From an uncultured Bacteroidota bacterium (GTDB lineage: Bacteria; Bacteroidota; Bacteroidia; Chitinophagales; Chitinophagaceae): 54,618 nt of DNA. Below the pieces are notes generated by a model that saw nothing but the letters and a program-made list of their open reading frames with translations, did no database searches and was not told where the DNA came from. The stretch lies in NCBI GenBank assembly GCA_903882805.1, contig CAIRYK010000072.1, forward strand, positions 1 to 54,618, read 5' to 3'. Below, piece by piece: positions 33,766-42,050 of the stretch. Within the stretch, counting starts at the first letter, position 1, and every line of letters starts with the position of its first letter. The position numbers and the translations under genes were made by a program.

Positions 33766-36036
33766 ATGAGCTGTTCTAAAATACTTCGCGCCGCTATAAC
33801 GCTGGCAATATTGTTGCTAAGTACGTTGCCCAATGTGGCTGATGCACAAACACCCGACCCGGGATTGCCGGGCGCTTATGCCGTTACCAAACTGCAATAC
33901 GATTTGGGCGATGTTGCCTATACTCCTCCTGGGTTTGGTTATGCAGTAGAGGTGCGCGGTTCGGTGCACTACCCTACCACCCTCACGCCCGGGCCTTTTC
34001 CGGTACTGGTATTCTTGCATGGCAGGCACTCCACTTGTTTCAGAACATCTACTCCCGGCACAACAAGCCTTACTTGGCCTTGCCCAACGGGATATGAATC
34101 GATTGTAAGCTACGAGGGCTACGACTATATTGCACAAACCATGGCCAGCCACGGGTATATAGTGATTTCAGTATCGTGCAACGGTATTAACGCACGCGAC
34201 AACAGTCTGGGCGATTATGGCATGCAAGGCCGTGCTGAACTGATGCAATACCACCTAAACTTATGGAACACCTGGAATACCACCGGTGGCGGACCATTCG
34301 GATCTTTGTTCGTAGGCAAGCTCGACCTGCAAAATATTGGCACTATGGGCCATTCCCGCGGCGGCGAAGGCGTTGTATACCATGCGCTGCACAACCGCGC
34401 GCTGGGCAGCCCTTATGGTATAAAGGCCGTGCTGACGCTTGCCCCTGTAGACTTCAACCGCAAAGTACTGACTAAAACAGCGCTTATGAATATTGCTCCC
34501 TATTGCGATGGCGATGTTTCGAACCTGCAGGGCGTGCACTTTTATGACGATGCCAGATACAGAGATACTACCGACGAAACGCCTAAGCATAACATTGTTA
34601 TGATGGGCGCTAACCATAACTTCTTTAATACTGTATGGACGCCAGGTAGTTATATAGCTGGTACCGCCGACGACTGGAATGGCGTATACGGAAGTACAGA
34701 CCCGCATTGCGGCTTAGGAAGACCAGGAAATAGAAGATATGACACCGGCATGCAGAAAAAAGCATTTAATGCCTATGGATGCGCATTTTTCAGAACCTAC
34801 ATTGGCCACGATACAAGTTTTGCGCCCATACTGAATGTAGATGATATTTTCCCGCCGGTATCGTCTACTCTCGATACTGATGCCGTTTTTGTATCGTATC
34901 ACGCTGGGCGCACACTCAGGCTGGATATAAACAGGACCGATACAATAACCAGCACACTTAAAAACAACCTCGGCGATACCGTTACCACATCAGGCCTTAT
35001 TGGCCCAGCGCTCTGCGGCGGCGGCTTCACTTCGCCTGCATGCAGTATAAGCACTTATGCAGCGCGCGAACCGCACAAGGGCTCTACCACAACCCGTGGA
35101 CTTATGCAAATGAAGCTACACTGGAACGATACTACAGATTGGTATCAAAATGATATACCAACTTCTTATCAGGATTTCTCAACTTATCGTAGCCTTAAAT
35201 TCAGAGTTTCAGAAAACTTCTCAGAGATCACCTCATTACCTAATCTTAATTTTTCTGTGCAGCTCATAGATTCTTTAGGCGACAGTAGCGCTCAAGAAGT
35301 TGCCAACAACAGCTATGCGCTATTCTACCAGCCGGGAGCTACTACTTCGCAATTACCCAAAGTGGTTTTCAATACTATTACCATAGCACTTGCGGGCTTT
35401 ACAGGTATAGATTTGACTAAAGTAAGGCACATAAAATTCCTGTTCAATAAATCAGATACCGGTTCTATAGTGGTTAGCGATATTTCATTAATCAGTCAGA
35501 AATGCGGTAAGCTAAGCGCGTTCTTTACGGACAGCAATACACACATAGGCTATAATGTGCTTTTTACCGACAATACAAAAACTAACTATGGCGATACGTT
35601 GTCTTACCTGTGGAATTTTGGCGACCCTACATCAGGACTTAACGATACGTCTACACTTCGCAACCCCAACCATGCTTACACAGGTCCGGGCACATATACA
35701 GCGTGCCTTTATGTAAAATCAATACGCAGAAATGGCGATGTTTGTAACGATACATTCTGTACTACTATTACATTACTTGCTACAACAGATCTTGCGAAAC
35801 AAGCAGAAAACAGAATACAAATAATACCCAATCCCGCAAAAGACTATCTCTATATAACAGGGTCTGAAAACACAGACATACTGACTATAACTGATATTTA
35901 TGGCCGCCAAGTGTATTCTGCAACTATACTTAATCACACCGTTACTTTACCGCAGTCGCTGGGTTCTGGCATTTACTATGCCGTTATTGGCACTCAATCG
36001 GGTAATGTGTACAAGAAAATTGTTATAACCAGGTAA
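33766..36036 (+). CDS. T9SS-secreted alpha/beta hydrolase with PKD domain
   Basis: A 756-residue secreted protein. A signal peptide (about residues 1-27) precedes an alpha/beta-hydrolase domain (about 30-380) with VFLHGRHSTC as the oxyanion region and nucleophile Ser197 in GHSRGGEG. His in MMGANHNFFNT (near 286) could complete the triad. A carbohydrate-binding-like beta domain follows (about 400-580), then a PKD domain (YLWNFGDPTSGLNDTS, about 600-670) and a T9SS type A sorting domain (IPNPAKDYL, then GSGIYYAVIG). It probably acts at the cell surface as an esterase or lipase; the substrate is unknown. Two hairpins lie downstream. Confidence 0.87.
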   Translation: MSCSKILRAAITLAILLLSTLPNVADAQTPDPGLPGAYAVTKLQYDLGDVAYTPPGFGYAVEVRGSVHYPTTLTPGPFPVLVFLHGRHSTCFRTSTPGTTSLTWPCPTGYESIVSYEGYDYIAQTMASHGYIVISVSCNGINARDNSLGDYGMQGRAELMQYHLNLWNTWNTTGGGPFGSLFVGKLDLQNIGTMGHSRGGEGVVYHALHNRALGSPYGIKAVLTLAPVDFNRKVLTKTALMNIAPYCDGDVSNLQGVHFYDDARYRDTTDETPKHNIVMMGANHNFFNTVWTPGSYIAGTADDWNGVYGSTDPHCGLGRPGNRRYDTGMQKKAFNAYGCAFFRTYIGHDTSFAPILNVDDIFPPVSSTLDTDAVFVSYHAGRTLRLDINRTDTITSTLKNNLGDTVTTSGLIGPALCGGGFTSPACSISTYAAREPHKGSTTTRGLMQMKLHWNDTTDWYQNDIPTSYQDFSTYRSLKFRVSENFSEITSLPNLNFSVQLIDSLGDSSAQEVANNSYALFYQPGATTSQLPKVVFNTITIALAGFTGIDLTKVRHIKFLFNKSDTGSIVVSDISLISQKCGKLSAFFTDSNTHIGYNVLFTDNTKTNYGDTLSYLWNFGDPTSGLNDTSTLRNPNHAYTGPGTYTACLYVKSIRRNGDVCNDTFCTTITLLATTDLAKQAENRIQIIPNPAKDYLYITGSENTDILTITDIYGRQVYSATILNHTVTLPQSLGSGIYYAVIGTQSGNVYKKIVITR

Positions 36037-36052
36037 TATTCCTTTTTGATAG

Positions 36053-36102
36053 TTGGGATACAGAGATGTGGCTGATATGAATGTCACTTCTTTGTATCCC
36101 AA
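36053..36102 (+). terminator. First hairpin after T9SS hydrolase
   Basis: Perfect 10-bp arms (TTGGGATACA) at 36053-36062 and 36093-36102 enclose 30 nt. No T tract follows, so this may be a processing or factor-dependent signal. Confidence 0.5.
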
Positions 36103-36130
36103 AAATACCAAAGCAGGAGAACCATAAAAG

Positions 36131-36172
36131 AGCAGTTACCAATTGCAGCGAAAACAACAAATGGTAACTGCT
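36131..36172 (+). terminator. Second hairpin after T9SS hydrolase
   Basis: Perfect 11-bp arms (AGCAGTTACCA) at 36131-36141 and 36162-36172 enclose 20 nt. No T run follows directly. Confidence 0.45.
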
Positions 36173-36329
36173 ATGTATAAAAAAGTTATTCTAAAGTTAT
36201 CCACATTTATTTTAGCCAAATACTATTTTCTTTAATTTTCGCTACTTTTGTAACGGAAACAGAAAGTAAGAAAGTAGTGATTGTGGTAGATGGATTTAAA
36301 CCAAAAAGAAATAAAACTTACAAAATTAT

Positions 36330-36361
36330 TTTGTTTCCCAAAAAAATACTATTTTAGCTTT
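36330..36361 (+). promoter_or_regulatory. Promoter-like pair upstream of element copy 3
   Basis: TTTG (36330-36333), a 21-nt spacer and TAGCTTT (36355-36361, followed by TG) resemble the -33/-7 pattern with one extra T; an alternative -7 is TATTTTAG at 36350-36357. Either would start transcription at or just inside copy 3. Confidence 0.35.
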
Positions 36362-36406
36362 TGATAGGGTTTATAGGGGCTGGCCTGTTCTCAGGCTGGC
36401 TTTTTT
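36362..36406 (+). ncRNA. Repeated 45-nt element, copy 3 (putative small RNA)
   Basis: Identical over all 45 nt to copies 1 and 2, with the same stem, TTCT loop and six T. Unlike them it lacks the upstream GTTTTCAT block, so the conserved unit ends at TGATAGGG. The in-frame reading from TTG 36361 continues for 41 codons to TAG 36484, and only its first 18 residues resemble the other copies. It lies 5.8 kb from copy 2 in the same orientation, with no target-site duplication or insertion boundary visible. Confidence 0.5.
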
Positions 36407-36583
36407 ATTTATATCAGTTTATGAATAGTACTCGTGGGTTGTCTACTTTCTATATTGATGACACCGCAATACCTTCGGAATTTTAGCCTGTAGCGATATA
36501 TACTGTTGCTACCACGTTACAACCATTCTACTATCTTTACACTAACAATAACCTAGTTTTTTAAGGCTGTTGTTGAAAAACAG

Positions 36584-37681
36584 ATGAATCCCAAACGAAT
36601 AATTTGTACAGTAACCAACGACCTCAATTACGATCAACGAATGATACGTATTTGTACATCGTTGGTAAATGCTGGTTTCGATGTTACGCTTATTGGCTTT
36701 AAACGCAAGAAAAGTCTCCCTTTAACACAACGCCCTTTCAAACAAGTTCGCCTGCCCATCATCACAGAACAGGGCAAATTAATGTACTTTCACTATTGGC
36801 TAAATCTGTTTTTTGTACTGCTATTTCGTAAATCCGATATTTTGTGCGCTATCGACCTCGACACTATTATGCCTGTGTATTTTGCTTCTGCCATCAGAGG
36901 AAAAAAAAGGGTGTATGATGCACATGAAATATTTACCGATCTGAAGGAGGTTATAAGCAGGCCAACCGTACACAAAATGTGGAACTGGATTGGCAATTTT
37001 GCTGTACCCAAATTCCCAACAGGCTATACTATAGGCGATTGCTATGCCGATGAGTTCAAAAAAAGATATGGCGTAACCTACGGTGTGGTGCGCAATGCTA
37101 CTATACTCAAGCCTTTTGTAATACCAAATAAAAAAGAGCAGTATATATTGTATCAGGGATGGGTAAATGTTGGCCGCTGCTTCGAGCAGCTGATTCCTGC
37201 TATGAAATATATAAACTGCCAGCTGATAATATGCGGAGAAGGTAATTTCTACCAACAATCTAAGGATCTGGCGCGCGAGCATAATGTAGAGGACAAAATA
37301 AGCTTTAGAGGGTATGTGCCGCCGGGCGAACTAACCGCTTACACAAAAGATGCGTACATAGGTATTACACTATTCGAAGACACAAGCCTTAGCAATAGAT
37401 TGAGCCTCGCTAATCGCTTTTTTGATTACATGCACTCCGGAGTACCGCAACTTTGTATTAAGTACCCTGAATACGAACGTATAAACAATGAATACGAAAT
37501 AGCGTCGTTGATAGAACAGCCGACGCCTGAAACAATTGCTGCCGCGCTCAATAAAATGCTGGACGATGAACGCTACTATAGTTTATTGCAGCAAAACTGC
37601 TTAAAGGCCCGCGAAGTGTATTGCTGGCAGGAAGAAGAGAAAAAACTTGTTAGTATCTACAATCAATTGAGCAATAAATAA
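36584..37681 (+). CDS. Glycosyltransferase family 4-like
   Basis: A 365-residue glycosyltransferase with a GT-B fold. The N-terminal domain opens IICTVTNDLNYDQRMIRICTSL and includes the VYDAHEIFTDL segment typical of GT4 relatives. The C-terminal nucleotide-sugar domain has YILYQGWVNVGRC, LIICGEGNFYQQ and ISFRGYVPPGEL, with the family Glu in NEYEIASLIE. It probably transfers a sugar to a surface polysaccharide or glycan precursor at the inner membrane. A second glycosyltransferase gene follows after 49 nt, so they likely form an operon. Confidence 0.85.
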   Translation: MNPKRIICTVTNDLNYDQRMIRICTSLVNAGFDVTLIGFKRKKSLPLTQRPFKQVRLPIITEQGKLMYFHYWLNLFFVLLFRKSDILCAIDLDTIMPVYFASAIRGKKRVYDAHEIFTDLKEVISRPTVHKMWNWIGNFAVPKFPTGYTIGDCYADEFKKRYGVTYGVVRNATILKPFVIPNKKEQYILYQGWVNVGRCFEQLIPAMKYINCQLIICGEGNFYQQSKDLAREHNVEDKISFRGYVPPGELTAYTKDAYIGITLFEDTSLSNRLSLANRFFDYMHSGVPQLCIKYPEYERINNEYEIASLIEQPTPETIAAALNKMLDDERYYSLLQQNCLKAREVYCWQEEEKKLVSIYNQLSNK

Positions 37682-37730
37682 CAAACAGGCAATAACACAC
37701 CATTGCAATAGATAGGCAAACAAAACAAGC

Positions 37731-38507
37731 ATGACCACAGGTATAAAATTCAGTATAATAATACCGGCCTACAATGCCGAAAAAACTATAGAACGGGCTA
37801 TCGACTCTGCACTTGCACAAACATATGGCAATTATGAAATAATTGTGGTTGACGATGCTAGTTCAGATAATACCGAGCAAATAATAAAATCCAAGTACGC
37901 AAAAAAAATACAATACATCCGCAAAGTGGGTAATGTAGGTAGTAGCGCCGCACGCAATACCGCAATGGACGCTGCTACAGGCGACTACTTTGCTTTTCTG
38001 GATGCAGATGATGTTTGGCACCAAGAGAAGCTCATGCTAATAAAAACAATATTGGAGGCTAAACCAGATATAACTTTATTTTACCATCCATTTACTATGG
38101 AGCACATTTTAGGTAAACGGTTGCCCGAGGACATTGTAGTGTACAAGTTACCGTTCATAAAACTGTTGCCTGCCAATATGATTGCTACGTCTTGCGCAAT
38201 ATTGAAAAATGACACTGCATTTCGTTTTGAGCCAACAATGCGGTATACAGAAGATTATGATCTCTGGCTACGTGTGGGATACAAACACAAAATATTTTTC
38301 ATAAACATTCCGCTCACCCAGATATTCAGGATGTATACCACCAGCGGGGGAATAAGCGAAAACAGGTGGAAAATGCGTAAAGGCGAAATGCGCGCATACA
38401 GGCGACTGGTGAAGCTCAACCCATTCTTCCTGCCATTGTTACCTGCACTACTTCTTTCCAGCCTTGGCAAGCATGTGTTTAAGGTAATAGGCAACAAAAA
38501 AGGATAG
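37731..38507 (+). CDS. Glycosyltransferase family 2
   Basis: A 258-residue GT-A fold glycosyltransferase. It opens FSIIIPAYNAEKTIERAIDSALAQTY, followed by VVDDASSDNT (Asp residues near 42-43) and the DXD-like LDADDVW near residue 93. The catalytic-region acid is TEDYDLWLRVG, near 180. The C-terminal Leu-rich segment (FFLPLLPALLLSSLG) suggests membrane association. It lies 49 nt behind the GT4-like gene, probably in the same operon, and converges on ftsE. Confidence 0.88.
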   Translation: MTTGIKFSIIIPAYNAEKTIERAIDSALAQTYGNYEIIVVDDASSDNTEQIIKSKYAKKIQYIRKVGNVGSSAARNTAMDAATGDYFAFLDADDVWHQEKLMLIKTILEAKPDITLFYHPFTMEHILGKRLPEDIVVYKLPFIKLLPANMIATSCAILKNDTAFRFEPTMRYTEDYDLWLRVGYKHKIFFINIPLTQIFRMYTTSGGISENRWKMRKGEMRAYRRLVKLNPFFLPLLPALLLSSLGKHVFKVIGNKKG

Positions 38508-38524
38508 ACAATAAGCAAACACAC

Positions 38525-39214
38525 TTATACTACATCAGCGCTAATTTCTTTTACCATGCCATGTTCTATACGCACTACACGCGAAGGATACTTCTGTATA
38601 ATGGTATAGTCGTGAGTAGCCATTATAAACGCTGTCTGGTAATCGCGGCAAATATTGAATAACAACTGCATTATTTCATCAGTGGTATCTGGGTCCAGAT
38701 TGCCTGTAGGTTCATCAGCCAATATTAGCTTGGGGTTATTTAGTAATGCACGCGCTATATCCACACGCTGCTGTTCGCCGCCCGACATTTCGTAGGTCAT
38801 TTTCGTGCCCTTATTTTTCAACCCGACCTTAGCCAGCACATTCTCTATCTTCTCCTTCATCAGGGCTTTATCTTTCCAGCCTGTAGCCTTCAGCACAAAC
38901 TCCAAATTGTGGTAAACATCCCGGTCTGTCAGCAAACGGAAGTCTTGAAACACAATACCAAGGTTGCGGCGCAGCAATGGTATTTTCTGCCAGGTAAGCG
39001 TTTTCAGGTCGAAGCCAGCTACAATCCCTTCACCTTCTTTGAGATATAGATCGCCATAGAGAGTTTTAAGCAGACTGGATTTACCTGTGCCGGTTTTGCC
39101 AATCATGTACATAAATTCACCCTTATCTACTTCAAGATTTACATTATTAAGCACGAGTGTATTGCCTTGATAAATGTTAGCTTGTTTTAGCGAAACTATA
39201 TTATTTTCATCCAT
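38525..39214 (-). CDS. ftsE: ABC transporter ATP-binding protein, FtsE type
   Basis: A 229-residue cytoplasmic ATPase that partners FtsX at the division site. Walker A GKTGTGKS is at residues 39-46, the signature [13 protein letters not shown] near 138-150, Walker [13 protein letters not shown] near 160, and the switch His in IMATHD near 195. ATG 39214 is chosen because the promoter at 39232-39264 lies inside the longer open frame. No ftsX is adjacent; in Bacteroidota the two are often separate. A LolD-type or other ABC assignment is less likely given the length and motifs, but cannot be excluded. Confidence 0.83.
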   Translation of the reverse strand: MDENNIVSLKQANIYQGNTLVLNNVNLEVDKGEFMYMIGKTGTGKSSLLKTLYGDLYLKEGEGIVAGFDLKTLTWQKIPLLRRNLGIVFQDFRLLTDRDVYHNLEFVLKATGWKDKALMKEKIENVLAKVGLKNKGTKMTYEMSGGEQQRVDIARALLNNPKLILADEPTGNLDPDTTDEIMQLLFNICRDYQTAFIMATHDYTIIQKYPSRVVRIEHGMVKEISADVV

Positions 39215-39231
39215 CAAAATTCCGTTTGTAA

Positions 39232-39264
39232 CAAAGATAAACCCAAATATTTTCAAAAATCAAA
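39232..39264 (-). promoter_or_regulatory. Promoter of ftsE
   Basis: On the minus strand TTTG (39264-39261), a 21-nt spacer and TATCTTTG (39239-39232) match the consensus, giving a leader of about 11 nt and defining ATG 39214 as the start. Confidence 0.65.
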
Positions 39265-39379
39265 AAAAGCCAGCGGTAATATTATAACACTAAGCTAAAG
39301 TAAATGCTCATCATAAACAGACCTTCAATCAAGCAATAAACAAGCCCGACGTTTGCCCAAACCGCAGCAGGAACCTACC

Positions 39380-39418
39380 AAAAACAACAATGGCCACACA
39401 GAAACTGTATGGCCATTG
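39380..39418 (-). terminator. Rho-independent terminator of M43 protease gene
   Basis: On the minus strand, a 14-bp stem with one G-T pair (arms 39405-39418 and 39388-39401, outer CAATGGCCA) and a TTT loop is followed by TTGTTTTT. It starts 22 nt after the stop codon. Confidence 0.85.
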
Positions 39419-39439
39419 CAAGGAATTTTTGTATTCAGA

Positions 39440-41758
39440 TTAATATACAACCAGTTTTTGAGTTGATGTCTGATTGCCGGTAGTAACCTGCACCAGATAC
39501 AAACCTTTAACGCTGATGGCTGACTGAGGTATCAGAATACGCGCTTCTGAACCATAAACCTGCTGCTTTGTAGTATAAACTGCTTTACCTGTAACGTCAG
39601 ATACAACTATTTGAGCCTGATCATTTGTTACGTCTTTAACTATAACATAGGCATCGCCATTAGTTGGGTTTGGAACAACCGCTACTTTAGCATCGCCCAT
39701 TTTGTAGCTGCTTACGCTTGCTGGGAATGAACTGAAATGCAATCTGTCCATGTAGAAGTTGTTGCCGCTGCTGTAAGTAGCATCCTGACCTACGCCTGGT
39801 TTGTAACGGAAACGGAAAACAACATAGTCAGCGCTTCTAACTGCTGAAGGCAAAGAAATGGTTTTTGCATCCCAATCGCTCCAAGCGCCTGGAGTGTACG
39901 CATTTGAGAAAGCTCCCTTGTTGTGCAAAGTGCCTTTTGTCAATTTAACCAGATTAGTCCAGTTTGGTGATTTACCAATAGAATAATCTATTTCAAGTAC
40001 ATCGTTCATGTTTAATGATACGCTCGATCTTGACGCGCTCGAATACAAGAAGTTCATGTTAACCGGACCAGAGAACGAAGTAAAGTTAACTGGAGTAGTA
40101 AAGAAATCATCGAAGTCTCCTTTTGGACAACCTACATATGGATTCTCAGCTGGAATAGAACCCAGGATTCTGCTATCGTAACCTTCATACATCAATGAGT
40201 TGTTATCATAAACGCCAGCGGTGTTAGTTAACTTCCATTTGAATTCGTTGTTGTAATAGTTGAATGTTGGCCAGCTATCAACGTCGCCGCTTGGATTAAA
40301 ATCCTGCATAATGTTTTCAGCAGGAGTGCCGTCGACATTAGCAACGAAGAATGCGCGATCAAAGGTGATAGTAGAGTCGCCGGTATGGTTACCAGTTGCT
40401 TTCATTGTAACACTACCCCATCCTGGCTCTGAGAAACTGTTGTCTATATAGCTGTAAGTTTTGCCGCTGGTAGTAGTGTCAGGCTTTTGAGCGCCATTGC
40501 TAAATTTCCAGTTAAGAGCAGTAACAGTATCGTTCCAGGTCTTGTTGTAGAAACGAACAGTTTTGGTTGGGAAGATGAAGTTATTAAACCTATCCATGTA
40601 GTTAGACCCGTTAGTCTGGCCTGAATTAGGATTGATAACAAAATCAGGAATTGGCTTAAGATCTGGGAATGCAGCAAATTCACCTGTAACCGAATCGGCA
40701 AGAACGCCGGTTTTAATAAGGTTGAATTTATTCCACAGGTTGTTACGTCCGCCTACATCGCTATTTAACGCCTGATGCATACGAGTGCACTGACCTATCG
40801 TGAACATCTTCATGCAATATGAATAGTCCATGATGTTTTGTACGTTGGTTGTATCAGGGTAGTTAACCAATGAATCGGTACCGCGAGAAGAAGTGTAAAT
40901 TTTGAAATAGTTAACCGCACAGCTTGAGTCGTTTACCGCACAAGTTACGTGACCTTTTGTAGGCGGGGTATCATCTACGCCATCATCGCCGCAGTTAGGG
41001 CTAGCTGCGCTGTTGTTGTTACCCCATGGGTGCGCGAGATTGAACATGTGACCCATCTCGTGGTTGATAGTCTTACTTCCGTTTGGAGTCTCATTTCTCA
41101 TGTAGTCCCAATCGCAAAGAATACCATCGCCGCGTGGATTTGAAGCCGCAGAAGCAGGTGGAGTTGCGTATGCCGCAGCGGTGAAACCACCGGATGCTGG
41201 TATAACGTTGATACACCAAATGTTTACATACGACGACTGAGGCCAGTTACCAAACTTAGCTTGCTCGCCTGCAGTGTAAGTGAGGTAAGAAAGTTGATGC
41301 GTGATGCCATGCGTAGGATTGCCATATGGATCAACCGTAGCAAAATGAAGACGTATACGTGGGTTGCCTATCCATTTTTTATATGGAGTAATAACCTGAC
41401 TTGTATCTGGATTCAGTTTAGCATACGTAAGATTCCACAAAGCCAAATCTTCGTAAATAGCAGTGTCCGGCAGATACTCAACGCCATAGTTATGCACAAC
41501 GTGTACAACTACTGGTATATCGTACCAAAAATTAGGGTCGTTAGTGCGATCTTCAGTAGTTCTTGCCTTACTGTAATCTATCTTTTTCAAGCCCTCTTGC
41601 ACCTGACGCTCGAAGTCTGCTTCGTACTTAAGCATCTCAGGGTGAGCTATCAATTGTTTCTGACGCACCTCATCCGAATAACAGGGAAGCACCTGAGCAG
41701 TACCCTTGCCTGCAACAGCTGCCATTGCAAACAATAAAGCGAAATAGTTTTTTTTCAT
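39440..41758 (-). CDS. T9SS-secreted M43 (cytophagalysin-type) metalloprotease
   Basis: A 772-residue secreted zinc peptidase. A signal peptide (residues 1-21, ending GTAQ) precedes a pappalysin/cytophagalysin-type domain. The zinc motif HEMGHMFNLAH spans residues 233-243 with both His and the catalytic Glu present; the usual Gly at the eighth position is Asn. The Met-turn region is NIMDYSYCMKMFTIGQCTRMH, near 310-330. A PKD-like domain (about 385-470), a jelly-roll domain (about 480-680) and a T9SS sorting domain (VPNPTNGDAY, then VKGLYLVQV) follow. It probably digests proteins outside the cell. Confidence 0.92.
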   Translation of the reverse strand: MKKNYFALLFAMAAVAGKGTAQVLPCYSDEVRQKQLIAHPEMLKYEADFERQVQEGLKKIDYSKARTTEDRTNDPNFWYDIPVVVHVVHNYGVEYLPDTAIYEDLALWNLTYAKLNPDTSQVITPYKKWIGNPRIRLHFATVDPYGNPTHGITHQLSYLTYTAGEQAKFGNWPQSSYVNIWCINVIPASGGFTAAAYATPPASAASNPRGDGILCDWDYMRNETPNGSKTINHEMGHMFNLAHPWGNNNSAASPNCGDDGVDDTPPTKGHVTCAVNDSSCAVNYFKIYTSSRGTDSLVNYPDTTNVQNIMDYSYCMKMFTIGQCTRMHQALNSDVGGRNNLWNKFNLIKTGVLADSVTGEFAAFPDLKPIPDFVINPNSGQTNGSNYMDRFNNFIFPTKTVRFYNKTWNDTVTALNWKFSNGAQKPDTTTSGKTYSYIDNSFSEPGWGSVTMKATGNHTGDSTITFDRAFFVANVDGTPAENIMQDFNPSGDVDSWPTFNYYNNEFKWKLTNTAGVYDNNSLMYEGYDSRILGSIPAENPYVGCPKGDFDDFFTTPVNFTSFSGPVNMNFLYSSASRSSVSLNMNDVLEIDYSIGKSPNWTNLVKLTKGTLHNKGAFSNAYTPGAWSDWDAKTISLPSAVRSADYVVFRFRYKPGVGQDATYSSGNNFYMDRLHFSSFPASVSSYKMGDAKVAVVPNPTNGDAYVIVKDVTNDQAQIVVSDVTGKAVYTTKQQVYGSEARILIPQSAISVKGLYLVQVTTGNQTSTQKLVVY

Positions 41759-41780
41759 TTGCCGATTAATTAGAAAGTTC

Positions 41781-41788
41781 CAAAGTTA
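41781..41788 (-). promoter_or_regulatory. -7 box of M43 protease gene
   Basis: TAACTTTG on the minus strand matches TAnnTTTG, giving a leader of about 18 nt. The -33 side has only a weak TTG at 14 nt. Confidence 0.5.
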
Positions 41789-41984
41789 AAAAAATATAAA
41801 CACAATTGTAAGATTTTTTGTCCCCTAAATTTTAATAACTCGCTTAAACCTAAAAGCTTATGCAAGATAGCGCGCACAAGGGCCAAGTAGTAATCCTACT
41901 TATATAATAGACGTGTGCCTTAATAAATATCTTGGGTTTTGTTAAAAATATTTTCATTTTTTTTTGCTAAAAATAATTTTGCAA

Positions 41985-42030
41985 CAAAAAAGCTATGCCG
42001 AAGAGCAAAATTGCAGTCCAACATAGCTTT
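41985..42030 (-). terminator. Rho-independent terminator of tex
   Basis: On the minus strand, arms AAAGCTATG (42030-42022) and CATAGCTTT (41997-41989) are followed by TTTTTTG. It starts 21 nt after the tex stop codon. Confidence 0.75.
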
Positions 42031-42050
42031 CAGATATTTTTCTAATATTA

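Larger units (their letters stand above)
36037..36583 (+). other. 547-bp intergenic region with hairpins and element copy 3
   Basis: No conventional gene is visible. The region holds two hairpins after the hydrolase gene (36053-36102 and 36131-36172), a single perfect DnaA-box sequence TTATCCACA (36197-36205), a TACTTTTG box at 36242-36249 without an evident gene, and copy 3 of the 45-nt element. Confidence 0.7.

Noticed and set aside
36197-36205. Perfect DnaA box TTATCCACA as a sign of the replication origin
   Set aside because: Only a single box was found, and there is no dnaA or clustered box array. Its presence may be chance.
39257-39275. GCTGGCTTTTTTT on the minus strand as a fourth copy of the 45-nt element
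   Set aside because: It shares only the 3' end of the stem and the T run. The other arm and the conserved 5' block are missing.
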